Position numbers and translations under genes: made by a program
Notes under the pieces: generated by a model
Databases searched by the model: none
Seen by the model: only the letters and a program-made list of their open reading frames with translations
What the model was told of the DNA's origin: nothing
Source: Syntrophomonadaceae bacterium
GTDB lineage: Bacteria; Bacillota; Dethiobacteria; DTU022; UBA8154
Reading direction: 5' to 3'
Length of the DNA stretch: 64,000 bases
Assembly: GCA_003556225.1 (NCBI GenBank)
Contig: PWRN01000019.1
Location: forward strand, 2,501-66,500
In this document: in pieces, positions 9,851 to 18,282 of the stretch
Layout of the letters: each line of letters starts with the position of its first letter
How positions within the stretch are numbered: position 1 is the first letter of the stretch

Positions 9851-10873
9851 TTAATACTGCTCCAGCATACGCAGATCATTATGATAAAACAACCGGATAT
9901 CATCAATGCCATACTTGAGCATGGCGATGCGTTCAACCCCCATGCCAAAGGCATACCCGGTCACCTCTTTCGGGTCGTATCCCGACATTTCCAGGACCCT
10001 GGGGTGCACCATCCCCGATCCCAGAATCTCCAACCAGCCGGTTTCGCTGCAAACCCGGCAGCCCCGGCCATCACAGATGATGCATGAAATATCCACTTCT
10101 GCGCTGGGCTCCGTAAAAGGGAAGAAGCTGGGACGCAGCCTGATTTCACGGTCCCCGCCAAACATTTCCCGGACAAAGAGCAGCAGGGTGCCCTTCAGGT
10201 CGGCCATGGAGATATGCTTGTCCACGGCAAGGCCTTCTACCTGGTGGAACATCGGTGAATGCGTCACGTCATCGTCCCTGCGGTACACTTTCCCCGGGGC
10301 AATAATTCGCACGGGCAGTTCTCCCTGCATGGCTTCCATGGTGCGGATCTGTACCGGTGAAGTATGCGTCCGCAGCAGAATATCGCTGCTGATATAATAA
10401 GAGTCCTGCATATCCCTGGCCGGGTGTTCCCGGGGGATATTTAAGGCCTCAAAATTGTAATAGTCGTATTCAATATCCGGACCTTCAGCAATTTTAAACC
10501 CCATGCTCGAAAAAATTTCCTCTATTTCCAGGAGTACAACCTGCAGAGGGTGGCGGCGGCCCATGGCGAAAGGAAAACCCGGGAGGGTAACGTCGATCCG
10601 CTCAGCATCCCAGCGCGCTGCAATCGCACTGCTTTTGATGGCTTCCTGCTTTTCTGCCAGCAGCTGCTCCGCCCTCTTTTTTAGCTTGTTTAGCTTTTGA
10701 CCCACCTGCGGCCTTTCTTCGGCAGGAACTCCTCCCAGGGAGCGCATTAAGGTGGTCAAACGCCCCTTTTTACCCAGGAATTTAATCCGTATTTGTTCAA
10801 GGCTTTCCTGGGTATGAGCCCCTGCGATCTCTGCTTCCAGGTCTTCTTGAACCCTTGCAATCTCATCCAGCAT
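9851..10873 (-). CDS. pheS: Phenylalanyl-tRNA synthetase alpha subunit
   Basis: The 340-aa catalytic subunit of PheRS joins Phe to tRNA-Phe. An N-terminal coiled coil (about 1-85) is followed by the class II core: [27 protein letters not shown]-like [43 protein letters not shown] (motif 2) and [19 protein letters not shown] (motif 3). It is the first gene after the T-box leader. Confidence 0.97.
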   Translation of the reverse strand: MLDEIARVQEDLEAEIAGAHTQESLEQIRIKFLGKKGRLTTLMRSLGGVPAEERPQVGQKLNKLKKRAEQLLAEKQEAIKSSAIAARWDAERIDVTLPGFPFAMGRRHPLQVVLLEIEEIFSSMGFKIAEGPDIEYDYYNFEALNIPREHPARDMQDSYYISSDILLRTHTSPVQIRTMEAMQGELPVRIIAPGKVYRRDDDVTHSPMFHQVEGLAVDKHISMADLKGTLLLFVREMFGGDREIRLRPSFFPFTEPSAEVDISCIICDGRGCRVCSETGWLEILGSGMVHPRVLEMSGYDPKEVTGYAFGMGVERIAMLKYGIDDIRLFYHNDLRMLEQY

Positions 10874-10904
10874 GATTTCGCCTCCTCCGTGAAAATGAAC
10901 AAAA

Positions 10905-11165
10905 AAGTAAAAACTTTCGAACCGAAACGGGACGAAAGTTTTTCCGCGGTACCACCCGAGTTAGCCCGGGAACCGGGCTCTCCTCATGAATTCGATAACG
11001 GGATAGCCGAAACGACCTACTCGCTAAGCATCGCTTACTTTCAGTCGATAGCTCCAGGGTGAAATTCAGCCAACTCCCGGGGAAAGCTCGCAGCCTGTGG
11101 CTTTCCTCTCTGTTCTCATACCAGACAGGTTATCGGCTTACTTTGCCCTTTCACAGCCTCTAACG
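10905..11165 (-). promoter_or_regulatory. T-box riboswitch for pheST (tRNA-Phe sensing)
   Basis: Read on the minus strand, the pheS leader holds the universal T-box sequence GGGTGGTACCGCGG (10944-10957), which pairs with the tRNA acceptor end. Stem I lies upstream with an AGTA-type motif and a specifier loop at about 11058-11066 that presents UUC, a Phe codon. The terminator is AAAACTTTCG paired with CGAAAGTTTT (10909-10942) followed by a T-run. Uncharged tRNA-Phe should favour readthrough into pheST. Confidence 0.93.
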
Positions 11166-11167
11166 TA

Positions 11168-11257
11168 TTATTGAGATAACAGATGTTTATAAATCAGGTA
11201 AGCGGTAACGGAACCGGTACTCTCAAAAAGTCTCCAGAAAAATTCGGCGGTCAGCAT
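11168..11257 (-). CDS. yqzL: YqzL-like small protein
   Basis: A 29-aa ORF, MLTAEFFWRLFESTG followed by SVTAYLIYKHLLSQ, closely fits the YqzL-like family of Bacillota: a short peptide with aromatic FFW, TGS and YLxYK positions. A GGGG-containing Shine-Dalgarno (AAAGGGG) stands 8 nt upstream of the ATG at 11257. An upstream in-frame extension to 11413 overlaps the end of the methyltransferase gene and has no family match. The function of YqzL is unknown. It sits just before the pheS T-box. Confidence 0.72.
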   Translation of the reverse strand: MLTAEFFWRLFESTGSVTAYLIYKHLLSQ

Positions 11258-11363
11258 GGTATGACCCCTTTCATCAATTTTTCTTGGATCCAGGTAGATT
11301 ATAGCACAAGCCTGCTTAAAAGACAATGTACGAACGGGTGAGTGTTTTGTGATCAATTGCTTC

Positions 11364-12155
11364 TCAGAAACTCCCCTGCCGTACTTTTTCAAAGATAAAT
11401 ACAGCAGCGGCAACGGCAGCGTTTAGCGAGGCAATTTTCCCTTGTAAGGGAATTTTCGCGAAAATATCGACAGATTCCAGCAAAGGACGGCTGATCCCTT
11501 TATTCTCATTTCCGATGATCAAGGCCGTGGGGATTTGAAAGTTCACCTGGGAAAACAAGCAGGCGCCTTCCGGATCTGCAGCAACCACCTGCAAGCGGTG
11601 CGCCCGGCGGATCTCCTTCCAGGCGCTGTAATCTTGATCGTGAACCAGGGGCAGGTAGAAAACGCCTCCCATGCTGGCTCGCAGGGCTTTCGGGTTAAAG
11701 GGATCGACCGTCCCTGGCAATAGAACCAAGCCGTCTACGTTGGCTGCGGCGGCCGTGCGAATAATGGTCCCGAGGTTTCCGGGATCCTGGATGGCATCCA
11801 AAACAAGACAAAAAGATTCCTGTTCAAGTCGGATATTTTGCTGGAGTTCCGGGGCGACGGCAATGGCCCCTAGACCCTGTGGGTTCTCCGTTTGGGACAA
11901 GGCTTGAAAAACCTGGCCTTCGACAGGAATCCGGTTGGCTTTTTCGAGCTGTTCAAGTAAAAGCCTGTTCCTGGCAAGCTTAAGAAAGTCGTCGGTATAA
12001 AGGACCGTTTTTATCTTTATGCCTGCCCGATATGCTTCGTTAACCAGGTGATATCCTTCCAGCACGATAAGCCCGTGTTTAAGCCGGTACTTGCGACGAC
12101 CCAACAGCCGGTAGAGCTTGATCGCCTGGTTTTTAAAGGCCGCGGCGCCCGTCAT
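11364..12155 (-). CDS. SpoU/TrmH-family RNA 2'-O-methyltransferase
   Basis: A 263-aa SPOUT methyltransferase resembling B. subtilis YsgA and the 23S rRNA enzyme RlmB. The N-terminal substrate-binding domain (about 1-100) includes LIVLEGYHLVNEA. The SpoU domain has LDAIQDPGNLGTIIRTAAA (motif 1), ALIIGNENKGISRP (motif 2) and IPLQGKIASLNAAVAAAVF (motif 3, with the knot). The exact RNA target cannot be told from sequence. The position between rplT and pheST is conserved in B. subtilis-like genomes (ysgA-pheST). Confidence 0.9.
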   Translation of the reverse strand: MTGAAAFKNQAIKLYRLLGRRKYRLKHGLIVLEGYHLVNEAYRAGIKIKTVLYTDDFLKLARNRLLLEQLEKANRIPVEGQVFQALSQTENPQGLGAIAVAPELQQNIRLEQESFCLVLDAIQDPGNLGTIIRTAAAANVDGLVLLPGTVDPFNPKALRASMGGVFYLPLVHDQDYSAWKEIRRAHRLQVVAADPEGACLFSQVNFQIPTALIIGNENKGISRPLLESVDIFAKIPLQGKIASLNAAVAAAVFIFEKVRQGSF

Positions 12156-12252
12156 GCATACAGCCCACTTTCTTTTCCAAGGATGGATACAAGGCCTCTG
12201 CAGCGCGAACGTAAAAAAAGACCTTGTGCAGGTCTCTCTTTACTTGCCCATG

Positions 12253-12603
12253 CTACTGCTGCCTTGCTACTTCGACCAGCCTGCTGAAAGCGCCCGGATC
12301 GTTGATGGCCAGATCAGCCAGCATTTTGCGATTGATTTCCACGCCGGCTTTTTTTAAGCCGCCCATAAATTGGCTGTAAGATACGCCGTTATCCCGGGCT
12401 GCTGCATTAATTCGGGCGATCCAGAGCTTGCGAAAATCTCTTTTCCTCACCTTCCGATCCCGGTAGGCATAGGATAAAGATTTCATCACCTGCTGATTGG
12501 CCACCTTAAAGGATTTACTCTTGATACCAAAGTAGCCCTTGGCAAGTTTAAGAATTTTCTTTCTTCGTCTTCTTGTACTAACACTGTTTTTAACTCTTGG
12601 CAT
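12253..12603 (-). CDS. rplT: Ribosomal protein bL20
   Basis: The 116-aa bL20 protein, [19 protein letters not shown] at the start and [15 protein letters not shown]-like [20 protein letters not shown] inside, is essential for 50S assembly. In many bacteria it also binds the operon leader to repress infC-rpmI-rplT. It is the last gene of this operon, 25 bp after rpmI. Confidence 0.98.
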   Translation of the reverse strand: MPRVKNSVSTRRRRKKILKLAKGYFGIKSKSFKVANQQVMKSLSYAYRDRKVRKRDFRKLWIARINAAARDNGVSYSQFMGGLKKAGVEINRKMLADLAINDPGAFSRLVEVARQQ

Positions 12604-12628
12604 CGTTAAATCACCTCTTCACGAATAA

Positions 12629-12826
12629 TCATTTATAGGGGAGCAGCTGGGCTACTCTTTTCATGTCATGTTTATGCACCAGCGTAGAACCGCGTAATTT
12701 ACGCTTTCTCTTGGGGGATTTTTTTTCCAGTAGATGGCTGTGATAGGCGTGGAAGCGCTTAATTTTCCCCGTCTTCGTCTTTTTAAAGCGTTTTGCCGCG
12801 CCGCGATGGGTCTTCATTTTGGGCAT
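12629..12826 (-). CDS. rpmI: Ribosomal protein bL35
   Basis: A 65-aa, very basic bL35 with [20 protein letters not shown] at the N terminus and the [11 protein letters not shown] segment. It is a structural component of the large subunit. It lies between infC and rplT in the classic operon order. Confidence 0.98.
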   Translation of the reverse strand: MPKMKTHRGAAKRFKKTKTGKIKRFHAYHSHLLEKKSPKRKRKLRGSTLVHKHDMKRVAQLLPYK

Positions 12827-12867
12827 GGTCGTTCCTCCTTATTCCTGGTCTGCTTCGTCCTGCAGGA

Positions 12868-13374
12868 CTACTTCGGGGCCAAAATCATGATCATATTTCT
12901 GCCTTCAAGCTTGGGAGGCCTTTCCACGACACTCACCTCGCTGAGTTCTTCCGCCATTTGAAGACAGAGCTTTTTGCCAAGTTCAGGGTGAGTAATTTGC
13001 CGTCCTCGAAAGATCACAGAGACTTTTACTTTATCCCCGGCACTGAGAAAACGCAAGCCGTTACGCACCTTTACCTGGAGATCATGTTCTTCGATATTGG
13101 GACGCATCTTAATTTCTTTCACGGTAATGGAGCGCTGTTTCTTTCGAGCTTCCTTTTCCCGCTTGCTTTGTTCGTACTTGTACTTGCCAAAGTCCATGAT
13201 GCGGCAAACCGGGGGTTTGGCTTGAGGGGCAACATTTACCAGGTCCAGGTTCTTTTCCCTGGCCAGCTTCAACGCATCTTCCAGCTGCATGATTCCCAGC
13301 TGCTCACCCTCTGTGCCAACAACCCTGACATCCTTGGCCCTGATTTTGTTGTTAACCAACAATTCCTTGCTAAT
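12868..13374 (-). CDS. infC: Translation initiation factor IF-3 (AUU start)
   Basis: IF-3 (168 aa here) binds the 30S subunit and checks start-codon pairing. The N domain has NNKIRAKDVRVVGTEGEQLG and the C domain has RPNIEEHDLQVKVRNGLRFL and KVSVIFRGRQITHPELG. The only start that gives a normal IF-3 length and has a good ribosome-binding site is ATT at 13374, with GGAGGT 9 nt upstream. Upstream frame-open sequence runs through a terminator and is not coding. A rare AUU start is the known autoregulatory feature of infC. Confidence 0.93.
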   Translation of the reverse strand: MSKELLVNNKIRAKDVRVVGTEGEQLGIMQLEDALKLAREKNLDLVNVAPQAKPPVCRIMDFGKYKYEQSKREKEARKKQRSITVKEIKMRPNIEEHDLQVKVRNGLRFLSAGDKVKVSVIFRGRQITHPELGKKLCLQMAEELSEVSVVERPPKLEGRNMIMILAPK

Positions 13375-13401
13375 CTTAAATCCACCTCCTGAATTTGTAA
13401 A

Positions 13402-13429
13402 TAAAAAAAGCAGGATCACGGCCCCTGCT
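13402..13429 (-). terminator. Attenuator in the infC-rpmI-rplT leader
   Basis: On the minus strand AGCAGG and CCTGCT flank a 9-nt loop and are followed by seven T residues, 28 nt before the infC start. Placed inside the leader, it is best read as the premature terminator used for L20-type autogenous control, as known in B. subtilis. The L20-binding fold itself was not modelled. Confidence 0.75.
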
Positions 13430-13569
13430 AAGTCTACTAACCTTTTTCTACCCTGGGAACAGCGCTCATCGCGTTTCAAGGTGAGAAGCTGGGGCTTCTA
13501 CTTGTTGTCTCTCTAGAAATATACCACATTGCCTCCCGCCCGTCAATCAAAAGCGCCGGGCCTTTGGGG

Positions 13570-15513
13570 TTAATTTGCTTTTACCTGTATTTTTTCTTTC
13601 AGGTCGTGCAAGAAGGACTCCAGCGCACTGAGGCCCAGGTCGCCTTCCTGGCGGTGACGCACGGCCACGGTATTCGTTTCCTCTTCTTTGTCCCCTGTAA
13701 CCAGCATATAAGGCACTTTTTTCACCTGGGCCTCCCTGATTTTGAAACCGACTTTTTCATTTCGGTCGTCCAGTTCAACCCTGATCCCTTCTTCCCAAAG
13801 CCGCTGGAAAACGGCGCGGGCGTACTCCTGGTGTCTTTCGGTAATGGGAACGATTACTACCTGCACGGGAGCCAGCCAGATCGGAAAAGCCCCGGCATAG
13901 TGTTCAATCAGCAGGGCAAAAAATCGCTCCATCGCCCCGTAAACCACGCGGTGGATCATGGCCGGGCGATGCTTCTGGCCATCGGGGCCGATATACGTCA
14001 GGTCAAACTTTTCGGGCATCTGGAAGTCCAACTGGATCGTCCCGCACTGCCAGGTGCGACCCAGGCAATCTTCCAGGTGAAAATCTATTTTCGGCCCATA
14101 AAAAGCCCCGTCGCCCTCGTTCACGGTAAAGGTAATTTCCTTCTTTATTAAGACGGTTTCCAGGGCACGGGTCGCTTTCTCCCACATTGCCTCGCTGCCC
14201 ATGGATTTTTCCGGACGGGTGCTGAGCTCAACATGGTACTTGAACCCGAATACCTGGTAAAAGTGATCCACCAGGTCGATCACCTTTTCCACTTCGTCTT
14301 CAATCTGCTCGGGAAGCATGAAGATATGGGCATCATCCTGGGTAAAACTGCGGACGCGCATCAAGCCGTGGAGCGTCCCTGATTTTTCATGTCGATGCAC
14401 CAACCCCATTTCGGCCACGCGCAGCGGAAAATCCCGATAACTGTGCATACCCATTTTGTAGACCAACATCGAGCCCGGGCAGTTCATGGGTTTGATTGCA
14501 AAGTCCTGCTCGTCAATGCGAGTGAAATACATGTTCTCCTGGTAATGATCCCAGTGCCCCGATTGCTCCCAGAGGCTCCGGTTTAGCACGATGGGTGTTT
14601 CCACCTCGTGGTACCCCGCCTTGCGATGCTCATCCCGCCAAAAATTTTCCAGTTCACGTCGAATCACCATCCCCTTGGGGTGATAAAAGGGAAATCCCGG
14701 CCCCTCATCATGGAAGCTAAACAAATCCAACTCGCGGCCGATTTTCCGGTGGTCGCGCTTGCGCGCTTCTTCCATGCGCTGCAGGTATTCTTCAAGCATC
14801 TTTTTCTTCGGGAAAGCGGTGCCGTAGATACGCTGCAGCATGGGCTTGTTTTCATCTCCACGCCAGTACGCCCCGGCCAGGCTGAGCAATTTAAACGCTT
14901 TCAACTGCCCTGTCGAAGCAAGGTGAGGGCCTGTGCATAAGTCCATAAATTCACCCTGTCGGTAGAAACTGATCTGCTCGTTTTCATCCAGTTCCGAAAT
15001 CAGTTCATACTTAAAGTCTTCATTGTGCTGCCGGCAGTATTCCAGCGCTTCGTCCCGGGTCATTTCGATTCGCTGGATGGGCAAATTTTCCTCCACGATC
15101 TCTTTCATTTGCTTTTCGATTTTTTCCAGTTCCTCCAGCGTAAGGGGCTGCTCAAACTGGAAATCATAATAAAATCCGTCTTTAATGGAAGGACCGATCC
15201 CCAGGCGGGCATCATAGAGCCTTTTCACCGCTTGAGCCATCACATGGCTGGCCGTGTGGCGATAAACATCCGGCCCTTCGCTGTCATCAAAGGTAATCAC
15301 GTCAAGGGATACATCTTAGTCAACCGGATGTGTCAAATCTACTTTTTTCCCATTAATTCTGGCTGCCAGGGCTTCCTTTTGAAGTTTCTTGCTAACCTCT
15401 CCCAAAAGCTCATGAATAGTTGTCCCCCGGCGGACCTGCTTTGTTCCAAAGCCGAAGATATGAGCATTAACCAGTTTTTGGTCTGATTGATCCGTGCCTG
15501 TCATTTCCGTCAT
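13570..15513 (-). CDS. thrS: Threonyl-tRNA synthetase, interrupted by an in-frame TAA
   Basis: ThrRS charges tRNA-Thr and edits Ser-tRNA-Thr. The TGS domain (first 65 codons, from ATG 15513 with GGGAGG upstream) includes RRGTTIHELLGEV and ends LTHPVD. A TAA stop at 15316-15318 follows, and the same frame continues DVSLDVITF into the editing domain (RHTASHVMAQAVKRLYD), the catalytic core (motif 2 VHRHEKSGTLHGLMRVRSFT) and the anticodon-binding domain. Aligned by eye with B. subtilis ThrS, the stop replaces a Glu, so one G-to-T change would explain it. The downstream GTG (15300) has no Shine-Dalgarno. It is a sequencing error, a mutation, recoding, or a split gene. Confidence 0.88.
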
Positions 15514-15537
15514 GGTTGCGACCTCCCTTCTTTCTGT

Positions 15538-15566
15538 ATCATAATTCTTCCCTCCTACCCTGTCAA
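15538..15566 (-). promoter_or_regulatory. Sigma-A promoter of thrS
   Basis: On the minus strand TTGACA (15561-15566) and TATGAT (15538-15543) are separated by exactly 17 nt, 24 nt upstream of the thrS ATG at 15513. The near-consensus match suggests that thrS is strongly transcribed. Confidence 0.82.
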
Positions 15567-15590
15567 GGGATAGGCCCGGGCGGCCCCCAT

Positions 15591-15616
15591 AAAAAAAACC
15601 CTGCATAACACAGGGT
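15591..15616 (-). terminator. Terminator after tRNA-Val
   Basis: ACCCTG and CAGGGT form a short stem followed on the minus strand by eight T residues, 12 bp beyond the tRNA-Val 3' end. It separates the tRNA transcript from thrS. Confidence 0.85.
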
Positions 15617-15627
15617 AAGTCTGACAA

Positions 15628-15702
15628 TGGTGGGTCCTGTGTGGATCGAACACACGGCCTCTTCCGCGTCAAGGAAGCGCTCTCCCACTGAGCTAAGGAC
15701 CC
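15628..15702 (-). tRNA. tRNA-Val (GAC)
   Basis: A 75-nt cloverleaf with acceptor GGGTCCT, D-loop TTAGCTCAGTGGGAGAGC, anticodon GAC (15668-15670), TTCGATCC in the T arm and an encoded CCA. It stands alone between its own promoter and terminator. Confidence 0.96.
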
Positions 15703-15717
15703 TTCATTAGTAGGATT

Positions 15718-15746
15718 ATTGTAACAAAGAAAGAGGGAAAAAGCAA
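15718..15746 (-). promoter_or_regulatory. Promoter of tRNA-Val
   Basis: TTGCTT (15741-15746) and TACAAT (15718-15723) with a 17-nt spacer lie 16 nt before the tRNA 5' end on the minus strand. Confidence 0.65.
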
Positions 15747-15811
15747 TAGGTAAAAAGCTTTCCCTTTGACAAAGGCCAGAAGAACCGTGAGTTAATGCCC
15801 GGTAGGGCAGT

Positions 15812-16072
15812 TTACAATATTCCTTCCGATTTTATCCTCCCCCGCCCGGTCATCCGTTTCCAGAAGCCGCGGATCGGCTTTTTGTTAGTAAGAAATTCAT
15901 GGCCCAGCTTGCGGCGACTGCTAAACTCATAGCCCCGGGCCCGGGTCCGGTCGCTGGAAAGAAGGAGCAGCATCACTGCGCCCAAAACCAGGAAAAAGCC
16001 GGCTCCGGCCAGGAGCATCAACTGTCCAGTTATGGCCTGGTGGCCTTGTAGAAGAATCAATTGCTCAGACAT
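15812..16072 (-). CDS. Small single-pass membrane protein, unknown function
   Basis: An 86-aa protein starting MSEQLILLQGHQAITG, with one strong hydrophobic helix (about 16-40, MLLAGAGFFLVLGAVMLLLL) and a basic cytoplasmic-type tail (SRRKLGHEFLTNKKPIRGFW). The ATG at 16072 has GGGGG 9 nt upstream; a longer start at 16093 overlaps that site. I do not recognise a family. It is a stand-alone gene between tRNA-Val and an ACT-domain fragment. Confidence 0.6.
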   Translation of the reverse strand: MSEQLILLQGHQAITGQLMLLAGAGFFLVLGAVMLLLLSSDRTRARGYEFSSRRKLGHEFLTNKKPIRGFWKRMTGRGRIKSEGIL

Positions 16073-16196
16073 GGCAGCTACCCCCTTTTTCACCTGGTGT
16101 TAAGACTATTTTACCACAGCGGCCCTTATCCGCATGGCACCAGGGCGCTATTTTGCCTGGTTAATTTGGAGTATTCTGCCATGGTTTATTCTGCAG

Positions 16197-16412
16197 CTAA
16201 TCGCCCTGGCCGATGACTTGATGTCCCTTTTTTTCTAATTCTTCAACTACCCGATCCCTGTGGTCAGTCTTCAAGTGCATCACGAGATTGGCTTTACCCC
16301 CGGCGGCGTGGTTCACGACAATGCTAATGATAAAAATGCCCAGGGACCCGATCAGAGAAGCGACTTTTCCCAAAAAAGCTCGGGGACTCCAAGGGATTAC
16401 GTGGAAATTTGC
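16197..16412 (-). pseudogene. ACT-domain fragment (AcuB-like C terminus?)
   Basis: An open frame on the minus strand reads ...FLGKVASLIGSLGIFIIS and ...KANLVMHLKTDHRDRVVEEL before a TAG at 16197-16199. The pattern is that of one ACT domain, as found at the end of CBS-CBS-ACT (AcuB-type) proteins. There is no ATG or GTG in frame before a TGA at the upstream end; only a TTG (FLGK) with poor spacing to a GGAG could start it. It is most likely the surviving 3' end of a deleted gene, but a tiny stand-alone ACT protein is possible. Confidence 0.5.
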
Positions 16413-16444
16413 ATTCTCTCAAGAACATCCAAATGCAATACCGA

Positions 16445-16475
16445 ACAAAACTAAACCCCGAGGATATCGGGGTTT
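16445..16475 (-). terminator. Terminator of the five-tRNA operon
   Basis: AAACCCCGA and TCGGGGTTT form a 9-bp stem with a 5-nt loop just past the tRNA-Leu 3' end; TTTAGTTTTGTT follows on the minus strand. Confidence 0.8.
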
Positions 16476-16481
16476 ATAAGC

Positions 16482-16573
16482 TGGTGCCGGAGACCAGAAT
16501 CGAACTGGTACGGGCATCTGTATGCCCGAGGGATTTTAAGTCCCTTGCGTCTGCCTGTTCCGCCACTCCGGCA
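16482..16573 (-). tRNA. tRNA-Leu (TAA)
   Basis: A 92-nt class II tRNA with a long variable arm (CGGGCATACAGATGCCCG), acceptor TGCCGGAG, anticodon TAA within GGGACTTAAAATCCC, T arm GTTCGATTC and an encoded CCA. It is the last gene of the tRNA operon. Confidence 0.96.
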
Positions 16574-16597
16574 GCAAAAAGCATTAAAATATAAAAA

Positions 16598-16671
16598 TGG
16601 AGGCGACACCCGGATTCGAACCGGGGATGGAGGATTTGCAGTCCTCTGCCTTGCCACTTGGCTATGTCGCC
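16598..16671 (-). tRNA. tRNA-Cys (GCA)
   Basis: A 74-nt tRNA with acceptor GGCGACA, anticodon GCA in GAGGACTGCAAATCCTC, the U73 discriminator expected for Cys, and an encoded CCA. Confidence 0.96.
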
Positions 16672-16679
16672 TCGGAAAA

Positions 16680-16754
16680 TGGAGCGGAAGACGGGATTTG
16701 AACCCGCGACCCTCGCCTTGGCAAGGCGATGCTCTACCGCTGAGCTACTCCCGC
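16680..16754 (-). tRNA. tRNA-Gly (GCC)
   Basis: A 75-nt tRNA with acceptor GCGGGAG, anticodon GCC in TCGCCTTGCCAAGGCGA, T arm GGTTCAAATCC and an encoded CCA. Confidence 0.96.
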
Positions 16755-16769
16755 ATGATTCTTTTTAGT

Positions 16770-16845
<76 letters not shown>

Positions 16846-16857
16846 AAAATAATAAAG

Positions 16858-16935
16858 TGGCGGAGCCGACGGGATTTGAACCCGCGATCTCCGGCTTGAC
16901 AGGCCGGCATGTTTACCAGGCTACACCACGGCTCC
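16858..16935 (-). tRNA. tRNA-Asp (GTC)
   Basis: A 78-nt tRNA with acceptor GGAGCCG, anticodon GTC in CCGGCCTGTCAAGCCGG, discriminator G as expected for Asp, and an encoded CCA. It is the first gene of the Asp-Phe-Gly-Cys-Leu operon. Confidence 0.96.
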
Positions 16936-16950
16936 ACCGTGCGCATGATC

Positions 16951-16979
16951 AGTATACACAAAAACCATGGAAAAGTCAA
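16951..16979 (-). promoter_or_regulatory. Promoter of the five-tRNA operon
   Basis: TTGACT (16974-16979) and TATACT (16951-16956), 17-nt spacer, lie 15 nt before tRNA-Asp on the minus strand. Confidence 0.8.
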
Positions 16980-17033
16980 CCACGGGCAACACAAACAAAA
17001 TTCCTTTGTCCCGTCATTTTTCTGCCAGGGCCG

Positions 17034-17672
17034 TTAGGCTTCCTCTTTCTCTTGGGTGGCATAATAAATCAAACTCTGCAGCTCAATGCTCAAGTCCACG
17101 TTATGAACGTGGATATGTTCCGGCACTTCCAGCTTGGCTGTGGTTAAATTGAAGATCACATTAATCCCGTTCTTAATAATCGGCTCAACAGCGTTTTGGG
17201 CATGAGTTGCTGGCACCGTCAGTATAGCGACTTTCACGCGGTATTCAGCCGCCACTTCGGGCAGCCTGGAAAGCGGCATGATTTCTACACCCAGGATTTC
17301 CCCCCCGATGATTTCCGGGTCGATATCAAAAATTGCCACGACATTGACATAGGGATTTTTCCTGATATTGTGCCGGGCCAGGGCGATCCCCAGGTGGCCG
17401 GACCCCACCACGATGATATTCGTTTGCTCGTTCAGCCCGATAATTTCCAGGATCTTTTCACGCAAAACACTCGTATTGTACCCGGTCCCCCGGGTTCCAA
17501 AGGCACCGAAATACGCCAGGTCCTTCCTGATTTGCTCCGCGGTAAACCCCGTAACTTCGCTGAGTTCCCGGGATGAGATAATTTCAATGTCATTTCTGAT
17601 CATGTTATCCAAAATGCGCACGTACACCGGCAGGCGTCTGATTACAGACTTTGGAGCATCTCTATCTGGCAT
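17034..17672 (-). CDS. rex: Redox-sensing transcriptional repressor Rex
   Basis: Rex (212 aa) represses anaerobic and fermentative genes and is released from DNA when NADH binds. The N-terminal winged helix (about 8-80) has RRLPVYVRILDNM and GFTAEQIRKDLAYFGAFGTRG. The Rossmann domain has the NAD(P)-binding VVGSGHLGIALA and FDIDPEIIGGEI, and ends in a domain-swapped helix (VDLSIELQSLIYYA). It lies 17 bp downstream of mobB. Targets in this window could include the CODH, hydroxyacyl-CoA or lactate genes, but I did not find a clear Rex operator. Confidence 0.96.
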   Translation of the reverse strand: MPDRDAPKSVIRRLPVYVRILDNMIRNDIEIISSRELSEVTGFTAEQIRKDLAYFGAFGTRGTGYNTSVLREKILEIIGLNEQTNIIVVGSGHLGIALARHNIRKNPYVNVVAIFDIDPEIIGGEILGVEIMPLSRLPEVAAEYRVKVAILTVPATHAQNAVEPIIKNGINVIFNLTTAKLEVPEHIHVHNVDLSIELQSLIYYATQEKEEA

Positions 17673-17689
17673 CTCTTACCCTCCCGAAT

Positions 17690-18202
17690 TCACTTTACAA
17701 AACCTGTTTCTTGCAAAAGTTCAATTATACCGGGGATTTCATCTCGAGAATAAACGGGTGCAACTCCCGCAGCCCAGCTTCTCGCTTCACGGCTTTCTTG
17801 CCGGTTGCAAATCACGGCCAGCAGTTCGTTCTGCTTGATCGAGATGTTTTCCATCGCAGGGGACCAAATCACAACTTTTGGAAAAGACCAGCCTTTATAG
17901 CCTTCAAGGATCACGCAGTCGACATCTCCCAGGAAAGGGATGATTGCTGCGGGGTGGGTATCCTCTTCCGTGCGCCGGAAAATGGTCAGGCGACTGGGCG
18001 AAGATAGCACCACGGCAGGGCTTCCAGCGTTCCAAAAGTTCGACGTATCGCTGCCCTCCCTGTCAACCTCCCCGTGATCGTCAGGATCGTGTTTGATCAC
18101 AGCAACACGATAATCCAAAGCCTGGAGTTCTTTGATTAGATCTGCCACGAAGGTAGTTTTTCCTGTTTTACTGAAACCGATCACGGAAATCATGGGTATC
18201 AT
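17690..18202 (-). CDS. mobB: Molybdopterin-guanine dinucleotide biosynthesis protein B
   Basis: A 170-aa P-loop GTPase with Walker A GFSKTGKTTFV (about 9-19), IKHDPDDHGEVDREGSDT and the VDCVILEGYKG motif, all typical of MobB. MobB assists MobA in making the bis-MGD form of the molybdenum cofactor. That fits the bis-MGD-type oxidoreductase encoded 5 kb away. A second ATG three codons in is equally plausible as start. Confidence 0.93.
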   Translation of the reverse strand: MIPMISVIGFSKTGKTTFVADLIKELQALDYRVAVIKHDPDDHGEVDREGSDTSNFWNAGSPAVVLSSPSRLTIFRRTEEDTHPAAIIPFLGDVDCVILEGYKGWSFPKVVIWSPAMENISIKQNELLAVICNRQESREARSWAAGVAPVYSRDEIPGIIELLQETGFVK

Positions 18203-18282
18203 CCGCGCAATCCCCCATCGGTGAGTATTGTTCGATGAGTCATATTGATCATATCATAGATACAGCCAAAAATGTAGAAACT

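Noticed and set aside
11168-11413. 81-codon version of the yqzL ORF
   Set aside because: The first part overlaps the 3' end of the methyltransferase gene and has no ribosome-binding site; only the last 29 codons match the YqzL family.
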